This document shows, piece after piece, positions 49,746 to 61,947 of a stretch of 64,000 nt of DNA; positions within the stretch are counted from its first letter, which is position 1, and each line of letters opens with the position of its first letter. Under the pieces are notes generated by a model. It searched no databases, had not been told where the DNA came from, and was given only the letters and a program-made list of their open reading frames with translations. The stretch comes from Isoperla grammatica (taxonomy: Eukaryota > Arthropoda > Insecta > Plecoptera > Perlodidae): contig OX246741.1 in assembly GCA_945910005.1 (NCBI GenBank), forward strand, positions 2,749,946 to 2,813,945, written 5' to 3'. Both the position numbers and the translations under genes were made by a program.

Positions 49746-50151
49746 CTTTATTTTAACATATAACAATATATGTGTGAGTCGTTGTAATTGTTGTTGTAGA
49801 TATAGTACAGCCGAGCAGGCTCAATTGAATTCCTAACTATGGTTGACCATTTGGTCTGCATTTTCATGCAATTTAATCACTTAGCCCAAAATACTTTCTA
49901 AAACCTAATCTTTACTATATTGGCCTTAAAACTAGCATTACTTACACAATTATTAGAAGCCTAGATTTTGTGTTTATTGATCTCTATGTTTTCTTTTTGT
50001 TCTATCACCAATTATTATGCAATGGCACAGTGCATTATTTTTGAAGAAACCGTTTTTGATCCAACCACTACGCAAGTCATTACTCATCTAATGAATTGCC
50101 GAAATAGTTTGCGATTGTGTTAGAATTGCATAAATAATAAAACCCATAAAT

Positions 50152-50187
50152 GAATACAAAATAAAATATATTATTTTATTTGTATTC
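50152..50187. repeat. 36-bp AT-rich hairpin
   Basis: GAATACAAA and TTTGTATTC flank TAAAATA/TATTTTA, forming a nearly continuous 16-17-bp stem with one bulge. Confidence 0.7.
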
Positions 50188-51230
50188 GAATTTCATTTGG
50201 TTTATATGAAATTAATAAAGTGGAGTTGTTTGATTTATTAACTTGAAATTGACGTTAGATTAATAATCGTCGTTCAACATCTGTTCTCGAATACATTCTT
50301 CTTCCAACAATATAAAACAGACACACGGAGACTCGGATTGCGGCCGTAACGATCTGAATCTAGCAATGCGCAAAACAGAAGCGCGGCGCGAAACACGGCT
50401 CACACTGCTAAGTTCAGACCCATCCTCCACTTTGAGTAGCATAAAACAATAGGACCTGTGTGATTACAGACTGCACCGCTGACGCTCTCGACCATAAAAC
50501 AACAATTTCGATTAATCGACAATCGATTCAGAACCGTAGAAAAATTATTACCACTTTATCGTCTGTGGACAATACGGTTGTTAGCTGGGCCGGATGCGTG
50601 AACAAGCCATGAGCTTACGTTTTGTGTTTTTTATTTCTACTACTTGCTAACATTTTTGTTGATGAAGGGGAAAATTGAACAATGGACATTCATTTTGTTT
50701 CATGCAAAATATCAACGGTGGATGTAATATATTGTCAGGCACGGTCGTAAACACATCAAGCTGTGGTATCGGGTTTATATGGTTCCCACTAGAGAAGTAG
50801 GTATCCCACTGTATCGTACCCGGACACATCAATGGTCTGAGTAGTGATCAACGAAAACTAGTCTAATATTTAGATATAATAAAACACACAACTGGCAAGA
50901 AATAATGTTAGACTGTTCTCCGTGGACATAATTTAAAGCTGTGTACAAAAAGCACTATGTTTACTGATTATTTATCTACATACAATTACACATTAAATGT
51001 AGTATAAAAAGGATGAGAATATTGAACTCCGTTATAAAGCATAAATGTTTACTGTATTTTAGTTGTAAACAGTCTAAGTTTGCCGAGCTATAACTTATTA
51101 ATTTAATGAGGGGGTGCTTGAGACAAAATTGAATGTGAGGTGAGAAGAGGAATGAGTCCCTAAACTATAAATTATGTTCTTATCGCCAAAGCAAATTCCT
51201 TTAGAATGTAGAATAGTAGCCATAAGAGAA

Positions 51231-51244
51231 GGGGGGGGGGGGGG
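51231..51244 (+). repeat. Poly(G)14 tract
   Basis: Fourteen uninterrupted G residues. A C10 run follows at 51773-51782. Confidence 0.95.
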
Positions 51245-52242
51245 ATAACCGACGGACAGCAGATTTGAATATATTACATGGGGGAATTTAAGGAAACCGT
51301 CCTGGAAAACGATAAATTCTAATCATTCAATTACAAGATTTAATTAATTAAAAGTCAGTCTTGGGGCCACTCGCGTAGTTTGTATCTCAATCTTGTATTC
51401 ATTTTATACATCGGACAACGGATCTACTTCAGCTCTAAGCTTTTCATTTATGTGATACTAAACTCGTACAATAAGTTGAAATCGGTTCCCATTTGAAGTA
51501 ATATCGATTTCCCCTTTAATTAGTGACTAGTAGTGAATTATTCAATGTCTTTACAACGTGCTCAGGTTTGTCCTGTTTCCAAAATAAAATCAGTGTTAAC
51601 TTTGAATCAACCTGACTACACATTGTCCATGGTAGTTGTATGCGTCGAATTTCACACAGCCTCTAATTTTCTTGGTTGCCTGCTAAGCTAACTCGATCCA
51701 ATACTCAAATTCCAAACAATTGGACCCCCTTCGCATCGAGAAACGTGGTATATAGGTTGGATTTAATTATGTCCCCCCCCCCAACCAAACCACCCGCTCC
51801 AGTTTCCGTTCTACAGTAATGATTAAAACACGTTAGAGTGGACTCAAATCAATGAATGAAGCAGAGGTAGAAGGCGCTGCCTTTAAATCATCCATTCTTG
51901 TACACAAAAGCCGACAAAGTCATTTGTATCTAAAGGTAATTGCTCATCATTATCTGATAAAGGGAAGCGCTGGTGGCGCTTGTAGTGGCGAATTCGGACG
52001 TTTATTAATGTGTTAACCGCACGCAATAACAGAGATAGGAATAATTGATAAATTAGGTGAAGTTCATGGGAAATATGGGAACGTAAACACATTAAGCTAA
52101 GTGATTATGCAAGATTTTAATGAAAGTCTGTTAAATGGGATTTTTGTCACATGTTCTATAACACAACTCAGTAAATCAGCAGTGTAAGAAATAGTAGTTA
52201 TTTGTTTTACCAGATTGTCTAAATGTACCTATAGAGAAGACT

Positions 52243-52300
52243 CACATGGAGCACACGAGGCTCAAAATCGGGTTCGATACCCGCTGCTGGCAATTGGGTT
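52243..52300 (+). mobile_element. SINE-A head fragment
   Basis: ACACGAGGCTCAAAATCGGG leads into the B box GGTTCGATACC, followed by CGCTGCTGGCAATTGGG. This matches the head of the 7.6 kb copy (CGATACCCGCTATTGGCAAT). The body and 3' end are not recognisable beyond about 52300. Confidence 0.6.
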
Positions 52301-52604
52301 TTCGAATGCTGCGATTGCAGTTATTGCATTGAAATAATGAGCCAGTCTGGTTTTATCACACATAACAGATGTTTGAAAACCTAAGTATTTGGTTATACCA
52401 TCAACGGACAATCATGGAATATTGTACCGAAGTTATAGATGATGGTCTCCATAAACATCACCATTAATTAACAATTAGCGATTTCACTATTATTATTATT
52501 AGTAGGTATTGCCATTAATACAATCAAAACAATTAATAACTGCATCACGGCCGCTTATGTCGTAGTCAAATGATTGTCACCACTATCCGCATGAACATGA
52601 TCAA

Positions 52605-52665
52605 CCCCCCCGCCCCCCCCCCCCCCCACATGGGACAGGAGGGGGGGGGGGGGGGGGGGGGGGGG
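52605..52665. repeat. Poly(C)-poly(G) inverted pair
   Basis: A C tract (C6 plus C, one G, then C15) is followed 13 bp later by an uninterrupted G25. The two are complementary and could fold into a long GC hairpin around ACATGGGACAGGA, or form a quadruplex and i-motif. The tract encodes poly-Gly/poly-Pro in chance frames. Its length is the least reliable sequence in the window. Confidence 0.92.
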
Positions 52666-52848
52666 TTCGCGTCGTCTCGACACCCGCTAACAACTTGGCT
52701 AACAATGGATTTCTCATGTTTCTAAAACAATCGGAAGAGACTTCCTCGTTCGAATATTGTCCACCAGGGAGCGGGGATGTCGCCAAACTCGGGTGTTTTC
52801 GACGCCGCCCCATTCGACGGGGGAGGACCACAAAAGTTACTTCCACAA

Positions 52849-52859
52849 CCCCCCCCCCC
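52849..52859 (+). repeat. Poly(C)11 tract
   Basis: Eleven C residues, less than 200 bp from the C/G inverted pair. Confidence 0.93.
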
Positions 52860-54084
52860 AAGTCTACTGCGGTGGGTCATAAATTCACAAAGATACCAGA
52901 TAAGAAAGCCACTTTCACTAATCTTAAGACTCGGCCTGAATATCTAGTTCCTACTTAATGTTTTAAACCCCCCTCCTCCCATCCCGCCCTCGCAACCCCA
53001 TTCCGGTTTTCATCCAATAATGCTTAGGCTGCCCCTGTGATGTCAGGTAATTAATGTAAGGGCAGTGCCATAAATTTGACTACCAGGGTTTCAGAGGCAA
53101 CCTCAGTGTTTACACAGTGGAGACTTCACTCTCGCTGTACGGCTAATTAAATTCGTACAATATTATGCACTTTCTTTCAGGCGAGTAATGAGACCGTAAA
53201 GTAAGCAACTACTTTATTTCTTCTCTGTGTCGAATTGCTAATCACTTATGTATGCGCCATTCCTCAGTGTGCCGCCTCCAGCCCGTGTGCACGGCCGCAG
53301 ATAAATGTAATTTAAAAATAATGACTGTTTTTATTACTAAATACCCTTTAATTGAATAGGCTCCCCTATTTTTAACACCAGGAACGCGAGCGTTTATGCA
53401 AAATAATTCAGAAAAGTAATTTTTTATCTTTACAGCCACGAGTTTTCGTGGCGGAATGATATGCGGTACAAGAGAATGGTATTTTAAATTCCATAAGGAG
53501 ATTACAAAAGAAGGAGTGGTAAGATCTGTAGAACTAGTAACTTCGATTACATATAATATACTTATCATTGTTATTTTGCTCTCATTTTAGCATAGTAGGA
53601 TCTTTTTTGATTTGTTTCTTTAACTAATTAAATTTGAAGTTATACACAAAATATGTGCGGTATCATATAAAGTTTTAAAGTACCACAATATTTGGGATCT
53701 ACGTCCCATATTTTAGCAATTATGCTAAGTTTTAAGAACTATACCGAATGAAGCTCAGTTCAATTTCTACTCAAGGGAACTGCTTTCATGATATAACGAA
53801 CCATAGGTCTCTATGAATTTTAGGTCCATAACGGGAACCTTCCTATAGAAAACAGGGATAAAACCAAAATAAAACCAAAGAGTTACAATTGTTTTTAAAC
53901 ATGACAAAAATGGAACAGATTCAATACGCTCGTAAACTTGAATAAAATCTCACTTGAAGAACTCTCCATGTCGGGTAACGTTGCGTTGCAATGCACCTGA
54001 AACATCAGGAGAGCTCTCTAGAATGCAAAACTTAGAAAGCTTTTAGTCCTGACGCTCTGGGGTATTATTACCGATAACGCCGGC
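52860..54084. other. Unassigned AT-rich sequence
   Basis: No gene or repeat signature is seen apart from C-rich sequence at 52969-52997. The 108-codon minus-strand frame at 53242-53568 has no recognisable motif. Confidence 0.45.
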
Positions 54085-54230
54085 TGACTATTACACACGA
54101 GCATCTCAAGCGGGAGGTTACGGGTTCGATTCTCACCACCCTTGTACTGACTGAAGGCTTTTCCGTTCTTTTCATCGGTCATCAGGTGAATGTTGGCAAT
54201 AGCCACGGACTATTTCTTCCAAACATCCAA
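54085..54230 (+). mobile_element. SINE-A copy, head and body
   Basis: The B box GGGTTCGATTCTC is followed by CTGACTGAAGGCTTTTCCG, TCATCAGGTGAATGTTGGCA and a GGACTATTTCTTCC segment, in the same order as other SINE-A copies. The A box is poor (CACGAGCATCTCAAGCGG). The 3' GTCCCTGGGCAGGT end is not present. Confidence 0.7.
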
Positions 54231-55611
54231 ACCCACTATTCTAAAACAATTAGTTAATCTGTGCCCACATGAAACCTTCCATCCAAAAATTACATATTTC
54301 ATTTTGTGAGCAATCATCGTAATATTAAATTTATGTAAATACAAATATTTATTTAACAAAATTATTAATGAAATGGAACGTTGATATCTGACATTTTCTC
54401 TGAAGACAGATTAGCAAGACAGCCGCTAGTAAATACATCAATATGCTAAGCTCCACTACTGTGAAACTTCGAGTATCACGATACAACATTTCATTGCCTT
54501 GGCCATCCAGAACTTATGTGGGTCATGGTTCACTCATTCTCTTTAGTTTCCTTCTTGTTGTCCAACAAATGAATTCAACTGTATACTGCCTTATATTTGT
54601 GTATATACACTTGTGATACAAGACGAGAGCACAGACAACTTAGTAAATTTGTTATCTGTGACGAGAGTATATAGACGAACTATAGAGACAGAGCTTTGAG
54701 ATTCATTCTCAATTCGCTGCAATTCTACGAAGAGCTCACTCGGATTTAATTGTTTTGTGTGCTCACTGTACAACCGGTACCGGAACGCTAGCGTAATGCA
54801 GACTAATAGCTCGGTGCTCGTAAAACTGCAGCGTCAAGTATCTTCATATACCCTCTACTAGTAAAGAAAAGCGTAGTTTGTATTCAATGTAAATTGAATA
54901 AGAGGTTGAGAAAAAACTCATTCGCTTTCGAGCGTGGCAAAAAAACTCATTACTCTTTGCTGCACCGCGTGCAATACAGTGCAGGGCAGTGCAGTGTAGT
55001 GTAGTTAGATTTGTGTAATTTCATTTCGTTGTGAACTGAATTGGATTACAATGTTTTAATGAAATTCTTCGCGCCTCGCAGTTCAGTTAGATCCATTCAG
55101 TTTGACTTTTTGACACGGGATATATTTTAAAACGCTGTCACATAAATCTACTTGTACGGTATATGGTTTCAAATTTATGCTCTATAATGTTTTATAGTTT
55201 GAAATACAGATTATATTGTGGTGAAAACTTTTTGAATTTTATTGTGGGGAATAAAATTAAGGTCCAGAAATAAAATGTCCCGCTAACTGTTTATCCTGTG
55301 CAGATGTTTTCACCGCATCAGTAACCAATCAATTGACTATGTTAGGATAATGACGTGCTGATAAAGTAAAATACATATTTAGACGATATTATTTATTTGA
55401 CTATTAGACTTCACTAAAATCGATCATGGTTTGTCAAATTAAATAATTCATTTTAAACTATAGAACAGCGGAGCACACACTGATGTTTGGATTTGGTTAA
55501 TGAGATGATCAAGAATACATAAGAAAAAATACATGATTTCACAAGTTGTTTTCATAACTATTCGGAACCTTAGTGGTGGCTCGGTAGACTTCAAAACAAT
55601 CCATTACAACT
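54231..55611. other. Unassigned AT-rich sequence
   Basis: There is a short GCAGTGCAG/TGTAGTG-rich patch near 54970-55005 and otherwise nothing recognisable. Confidence 0.45.
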
Positions 55612-55790
55612 GGCGATATAGAAGTGGCTCAGTGGTAACACGAGAACCTAGTTTCAGAGGTCGTCGGTTCGATATCAGCCACAGGCAATCCTGACTGAAG
55701 GCGTTTGCCGAGATTGTCTTTACTCAAAAGGTGAATGGTGGGATTATGCCCTACAAAAAAGCCTCTCTACATTCTCTTTAAACTGTTATC
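55612..55790 (+). mobile_element. SINE-A copy with best-preserved promoter boxes
   Basis: The A box is AGTGGCTCAGTGGTAACACG and the B box is CGGTTCGATATC, with about 26 bp between them, close to tRNA spacing. The body has CCTGACTGAAGGCGTTTGCC, GAGATTGTCTTTACTCAAAA, GGTGAATGGTGGGAT and a decayed CTCTACATTCTCTTTAAACT, matching CCTCGGACATTCCTTCTCAACT of the 5.4 kb copy. The 3' end with GGGCAGGT is lost. It is probably inactive. Confidence 0.8.
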
Positions 55791-57981
55791 GCATCATATA
55801 TCTATAGTTAGTCAAGAAGGAGAATAGTGTGCATAATTGCATTTAAGTTCTATAAAATCCAGGACGATTATTTTAAAGACATTTTATGAAACACAAAGAA
55901 TGAGAATAAAGATACACTAAATGTCTTTGAACCGCCTTGCTTTATTGAGGGCTGTATTTTTATCCGAATATATTTCAACAGCAAGGAAGGCATAAGACAG
56001 AGACAGAGAGAGAGGAGTGGGGGGTGGGATAAAAGTGGGAGACGGCAATAGCCAAGAATTGTGGAGTCCTCAGGGATGAAACTCCTTCGTTTTGTATTCT
56101 CGAAACATTTTTCCCGTGGTAAACTTCGCCGTTCGAAAAAAATCTCAAATATTAATACCTTTCTTGCGAGCCAGCCGCGTCTTGGTGTGCAGCCACTCCG
56201 CAAGGCAGCGCGGCGGACGCTTCCATCTAAAAACCAAGCTGAGCTCTGCATTCTGGGTTTGATTTATAAATGGCCATTAATAGTTTACGAGGATATGTTT
56301 ACCTTGTGTTTTAGTTCCGCGTAGAATAAAAGAATTATGAGGCTTGACAAACAAATAAATATATGCACACACACGTTCGTAGAACTGTTTGTTAGGTACC
56401 GTAAGCCATAACATTTTGTTTTGGGATTCGTTTATTTAATTCATTAAAATTTATCAATTAAACAAGGCAGTGCGTATCAATACCCTTCATTAGAATAAAA
56501 TTGCAATGTTTACGGTGTTTAAACAAATACGTGCACATTAATTATACAGGTTTGTAAATACTTTAATGGATTGTTTGTGGTAGTTTCGTGGTACTTTTAT
56601 CCAAATGATTGGCATTTATAACAAATGATTTAAAACGTACGTTTTATGACGTTTATATATAAAATAGCACCCAAAACCAATCATCTGTAAATTCATCGTG
56701 TTTCGAATATAAAGTCGACCAAGTCGCTGCTGCACAAAAACTGACGAGAGTAATTTCCATTTGAATCAAACAGATCTCCCGCTCAGTTTCTTCGCGCCTA
56801 ACAAGCTCGATGTCTGAGGTGAAGTGTGAAGTGTCCTTGGAGGAGTTGAAGAGCAGAGATCGATATTGTCGGGGGGGGGGGGGGGGTTACAGACTGAGGG
56901 GGAATAAATTGTTTCAAATGGCTTTTGTCACTTTTTATTTCTGTGTCAAGTTAACTTCCTACGGCTGTCAAAAAGTATCTACGGAGGTTTCTTCGCTTGG
57001 TCAAACCTCAAAGCAGGGCTATAAAGAATCGAGGTAAGATGTTGGATGACTAATTATATCAATAAAAGTCAATCCGAATTCTGACTAGTAAGGGAATTTC
57101 ATTCACGCGCACATATAACTATGCATATAGTGAGTTCATGGTAAGATAATGAACTTACACTAGTGTCGTGCGATGACTGGCATGGGCTATTTGATAGGAA
57201 TGTAGAATATTATTAATTTGTATTCTTATTTTATTAAAGAAGTTTTCATATGATCAAATGTATTAACAAAATATATTCATTTGTAATTGTTGCCTAGTCA
57301 ACTTAAGCTTAGAAAGAGGTTATCAATTTGTGGAATAAAATCGTTAGTTTGTTACTTCTATTATCTTAGAAGTGAGAAATGAAATAGATTTATTAGTTCT
57401 CTAAAATCTCACATGAGTGCATTGAGAACCTCGATCTCTGAGCTCTGTTTCCACCTAAAGTGAACAATAAGTTGAATCCTACACGTTGATGTGGACACAA
57501 TTGGGAAGACTAAGAAATCGAAGTACAAATCTATAAAAGAACAGCGTTCATAAACTGTTCAAGCGTTTTGTTTCAAGAAAACGTTTTATCTCTGAAATGT
57601 TGCTTTTCCTTTCTTTTGACAATTTAAGAAGAAACGAAACTCGATACTCGGGACTCTTTATGTAACAAAATATTCACAGCCTTCGATTCATGTTCGTATT
57701 TGTTGGCCACATCAGCTAAAACCTTTCGCCCGGTATTTTTTTTATTTTTTTCATCTTGTGATTTGACTGATTTCCCGGATTGAAATAGAGTATATGCCTA
57801 TACATATATTTCCATGGAAACATATCTTATGAGATTGATGTTTTCTTTCTGAGCATAGCGTGATTCCTTCAGAATGGAGGCTTTGGTTCTCCTTGGGACT
57901 GGTTGGTTGGTTGTAGGGGATGTAAGACGGCCTCAGTTCCTTTCTCATATGAGACATGTTCAGAATGTAAATTGCGTTTCC
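55791..57981. other. Unassigned AT-rich sequence
   Basis: No gene is supported. The overlapping frames at 55868-56324 lie on opposite strands and have no domain. A purine-rich AGACAGAGAGAGAGG patch is at about 55996-56022. Confidence 0.45.
56871..56886 (+). repeat. Poly(G)16 tract
   Basis: Sixteen uninterrupted G residues. Confidence 0.95.
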
Positions 57982-58119
57982 ACGGCGCGGCAGTGATGGG
58001 ATCTGAAGGCAACTGTACCTCTTGCCTTGTGCTATGCGCCACGCCACGCTACGGCGCGGCAGTGATGGGATCTGAAGGCAACTGTACCTCGTGCCTTGTG
58101 CTATGCGCCACGCTACGCT
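57982..58119 (+). repeat. 69-bp tandem duplication (two copies)
   Basis: Two units of exactly 69 bp begin ACGGCGCGGCAGTGATGG and differ at two bases. Because 69 is 23 codons, a 125-codon plus-strand frame reads a duplicated 23-residue Cys-containing peptide (with NCTSCLVLCAT). GC content is above the flanks. A recent slippage or unequal-exchange duplication explains it; I have no evidence that the frame is translated. Confidence 0.95.
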
Positions 58120-58132
58120 ACGCTACGCTACG
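58110..58132 (+). repeat. (ACGCT)n pentanucleotide repeat
   Basis: Four to five ACGCT units lie at the end of the second 69-bp copy. The pair ACGCCACGCT at the end of copy 1 may be the seed of the expansion. Confidence 0.9.
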
Positions 58133-58873
58133 GCCAATAAAGATACACACACAGGGCGACTTAATAAACACCTACACATGTTATGGCAGCATCATTTCAT
58201 ACTTGAGCACATGTTGTACCGATGTAGCCGGGGAAATAGGATGGCTGGCATTTTTTTTTCTGTGGTGCCACCGTAGCTGAGGTAAACTTGGCGACTTTAC
58301 GATTAACAAAGAAAGTCTCGAGGTTTTTTCACGCGCGTCGATTGACGGGGAAACTGCGCTACGCGCGGTAGTCCGGGACCTTCGACTCGAGAGGTCGCTT
58401 TGCTCATGTGTGTAAGAGGGTTTCCTTATTTATTTATAAATAACAAAATAAAACGAAATATATTCTACTAATGTATATTAATGTGTAACAACTTTGTACA
58501 TTTATGCATGCGTCCGAAGGGCACACATATATTATACATTTAGAGAAATGCATGAATAAATATCGTGAACCTCACCGTTATGCGTGTGCCGGTGCGTAGA
58601 GTGTATTAGAGATAAATATATAGAAGCCAAATAATCTAATCCCAGCAGGTATTGCCTTTTCCTCACAAGATCTGGGTGAAGATTCTATACAAAAAAGATG
58701 TTTTTGCGTGGTTCCGCGAAACAAACAACAATATGGACGGACTTATATTACACCAATAAGAAAATCTCATGTAATTTTGTTTTTCTTTCACAGAAGAAAC
58801 GGGGCACAAAAATAAAGTGGTTCACAGAAGAAGTGAAGTGGCGCACGCACAGTTGCGCTTATGAAGGGGTGAA

Positions 58874-58888
58874 GGGGGGGGGGGGGGG
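58874..58888 (+). repeat. Poly(G)15 tract
   Basis: Fifteen G residues preceded by a GAAGGGGTGAAG lead-in. Confidence 0.95.
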
Positions 58889-61764
58889 TTGACGCCAGAC
58901 GTCACATCTGAGCGTAGGGGTTGTCTTTGTTTTCATCCGTGTCAAACTTCTGGGTCAGCCTGTCAGCAGACTGGCGCCAATCGGGGCTGCTTATTGGGGC
59001 ACAGAAAATAAGTTTTTTGTTTTTTGGTCGGGGATCCTGAAATACATTGGATTTGAGAGCTCTCCTAGCTACTACGGTTTGCTTGACATGAATGGATTAC
59101 ATCCATGTTTTAGAGCCGCGTTGTAATGGTGAGTATAAGAAATTGAATCACTTAACGTATACGAATAGTTTGGAGGAAATGATTATGCTGGTTATTAATG
59201 GCCGCACTATTCAAGCTAGAATTAAATAGTTATTAAGAATGTTTGAATTAATGCCTGGTAAAAGGATTTATTACCATAAAACATTTAGCGCTGTTTTTGC
59301 CGTATTTGTTTGTTGTCTTTGGAGGTACAAGTGAGAGTTATAAACTTTTTTGTGCAACTGTTTGCTGAAAACACGGTTGGGTGGTTACCTATAAAACTTT
59401 TGTTCCTGATTCACCGAATTTCAATTTGTGTAGCGGTTTAACGTGGCGTAATTGCCAACGACGCTACGAAAAAACATCAAAACGTGAAAAATAAAACTCC
59501 ACCAGACTATCTAGGTTTGTTTTGACATTCTCGTTCGAGCTGTGTTTTAAAAAATCCCACCCTCTCATTTCCCTGTGAGGTATATATAGGGCCAAAGCCG
59601 GTCTGGCTAGCTGCCCGCCTCACATATTTCTTGGTCACTGTTAGCTAAGCCTAAGCTGGATAGCCCCATATTAAATCGACCGCCTGCTCAATAGACTTAG
59701 CATAAGTAAACAGAAGCGCTGGGCTGCGCAACGGACAAAAGAGAATTGAAGAAATTTCGAATAGAACTTTTGAATGGCGCTGAGGAAAAAGAATGAGGGC
59801 TCTATTGCTTGGAAAACGAGAGGATTTCCTCTCAAACCCATGAAAGCAAAGTGTAAGGTATGGCGGTCTTGAAAACCATTGACGGATTTTGAATACAGTT
59901 CCAGCGGAAATGCCTTGAGAGTGTTCCAGGTTTCTATACAATACATAATAATTAGATCTATCCATTTTTAGCTTAACACAAATGGTGGCAGCTTTTATAT
60001 TCTCTATTCTGCAATCGTTCTGGTAATGCTCTGTACTCTTCATACTTTGCGAAGCTCGAAACATTTGTACATAATCGAAGTCAATGCCTTTATAACAGTC
60101 CTTTTACAATATGTTTTCACTCAGACTGCAATATTGCTCGTTTTATACTGGTGCCGTCACAACTAAGTAAAATGTTGATATTTTTATTTAGTTTTGATTT
60201 TTGCGCCCAAAAACAGACCCACTAGAAGATTTTTCAGTTAATTGTTTTCGAAAATTAACCAAAACTTGTGTATTGCTAGTATAATGGCAAAGAATGAAAG
60301 AAACGGCAAAGCAAACTATTTTAGGGGGGAAGAGGAGGGCTATGTGGATAATTTTCTTGCGTTGTAAGAAAAAAGTAGGATTACAAATACGCTGATTCAC
60401 TCCTCATGTTGCCACAACCTGGAATAATCTACCATATTCAGGGGTTGCGAAAACATCATAATAACACTGGAGCCCCATGTTTTATTCTGTCGCAATTACG
60501 CCAGGGTTTGTTGAAGTTGTCAAACTTTGTGGCATTTCATTTATCAATACTATTTTCACTTTCATTTTTGGAATTTTCTGGCAACAATTAAATGGTAAAT
60601 ACTATTAACTGCATGGCATTTTGAATGGCACATAAAGGAATATAAATGGTGGGCTACCTTCTGAAGTGGGGGGTTGGTATGCCTTTCTCGATGTCGCCAA
60701 AGGGGGTTGGTCTCCGGGGTTAAGCTGGCTCTTTCTTTACTGGTTTTTTCTTTACGGAGATCCTGAATACAACGTCCCCTCCCTGGTCTTAGGGTGGCCC
60801 ATTATTCTACTCCTCTCCCATAGCTGGAGGCCCTAGCATATCGCTTACTCACTTTTATTATAATAGTAAAAAAACAAAACCGAAAAAACTGCACAAAACA
60901 AACCATCTGATGAACAAAAATCTAGATTACATTTTCAAAAATGACAACGGATCATTGGTATTAAATTACAGATTGGGAATGAAGATAAAACTGAAAACTC
61001 AAAGACTTTCCTAGTCTTATTGAACTTTCTTAGGGTTGAATTCAAAAGGTTTCGATGCCAAAGCTGATAATGCCCTCGCTAAGTCTTTAGAAGCACCTGG
61101 CTTGAGACGTCATTAATCATTGACTAACTTATACCCGCGCTGTTCGTTACACACATTGTAAATCGTTATTTATTTTATGTCTCGATCGGCAGAACTCGAT
61201 TGTGTCTTCATAAAAAATGCATCGAATAAAGAATGAGTGATTATCTGGATTGCAGAGGTCGTCAGAAACTCTATTAACATTAAAGAAGGGTCTATTGTAG
61301 CATCAACGTATTACAGATAGTTTAGTTAAGTTTTAAATTTGTTACCGCATCCCTTTATCAGTTTCAGTGGTGTCCAGAAAAGGAGAAATAGAACATACCA
61401 TACATTATAATTATTTATTTGCCAATTATTTGCCAGAATGTGCAAACAACAGCATCATTCTACCAAATTGAATGTGGACGCTAAGCTAAAAGTCCTGTGA
61501 GCTCCATGTCGCTTACAATAATATAACTGTATTGACATACATATAATGTGTACAAGGGTAAATGTTGATGCAACGGAAAGATTTATAAACTGGAATTCCT
61601 GAGACAAAAACTGAAAGAGATGTTTCTAACTTCCTGCGTGAATTATTTTAAGGTTAGGACACATGATGTCTAAATTATTATACCTTGGAATAATTAATTT
61701 TGGGGAAAAAACAAAAAAAACACATGACATTCCACATCGAGTTCCCTGTTGACTAACTAACTAT
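58889..61764. other. Unassigned AT-rich sequence
   Basis: No gene is supported. The 137-codon minus-strand frame at 59651-60064 is the longest non-repetitive frame in the window, but it has no recognised domain. A TATATATAG lies at about 59581-59589. The 60650-60850 segment is somewhat GC-rich and unassigned. Confidence 0.45.
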
Positions 61765-61947
61765 ACGACTGAATGTCCGAGGACTGCCTGTAAAACTCAA
61801 TCCCAGCATTCACCTTATGACTGAGGAAACCCTCAAGCAAGACACCCCTTCAGTCAGGTTTACGTATGGCCGGCATCGAACCAGCGTCTCCCGAAGACGA
61901 TCCTCGCGTGTTAGAACTTAGAACACCGCTCAGCCACATCTATCGGT
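61765..61947 (-). mobile_element. SINE-A copy, head and body
   Basis: On the minus strand the A box is GTGGCTGAGCGGTGTTCTAA and the B box is TGGTTCGATGCC. Then follow CCTGACTGAAGGGGTGTC, GGGTTTCCTCAGTCATAAGG, TGAATGCTGGGATTGAG and CAGTCCTCGGACATTC. A 30-odd-bp insertion separates the A and B boxes compared with the 5.4 kb copy. The element fades out near 61765 without the GGGCAGGT terminus. Confidence 0.8.

Noticed and set aside
55612..55690. A genuine tRNA gene
   Set aside because: A and B boxes are present, but a continuous acceptor stem and anticodon arm are not; the sequence continues into a SINE body shared with other loci.
55868..56324. Overlapping frames of 127 (minus) and 87 (plus) codons
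   Set aside because: They are each other's shadow and have no recognisable motif; not enough to call an exon.
59651..60064. 137-codon minus-strand frame
   Set aside because: Longest non-repetitive frame apart from the LINE pieces, but no domain, no codon pattern and no neighbouring exon signals that I can recognise.
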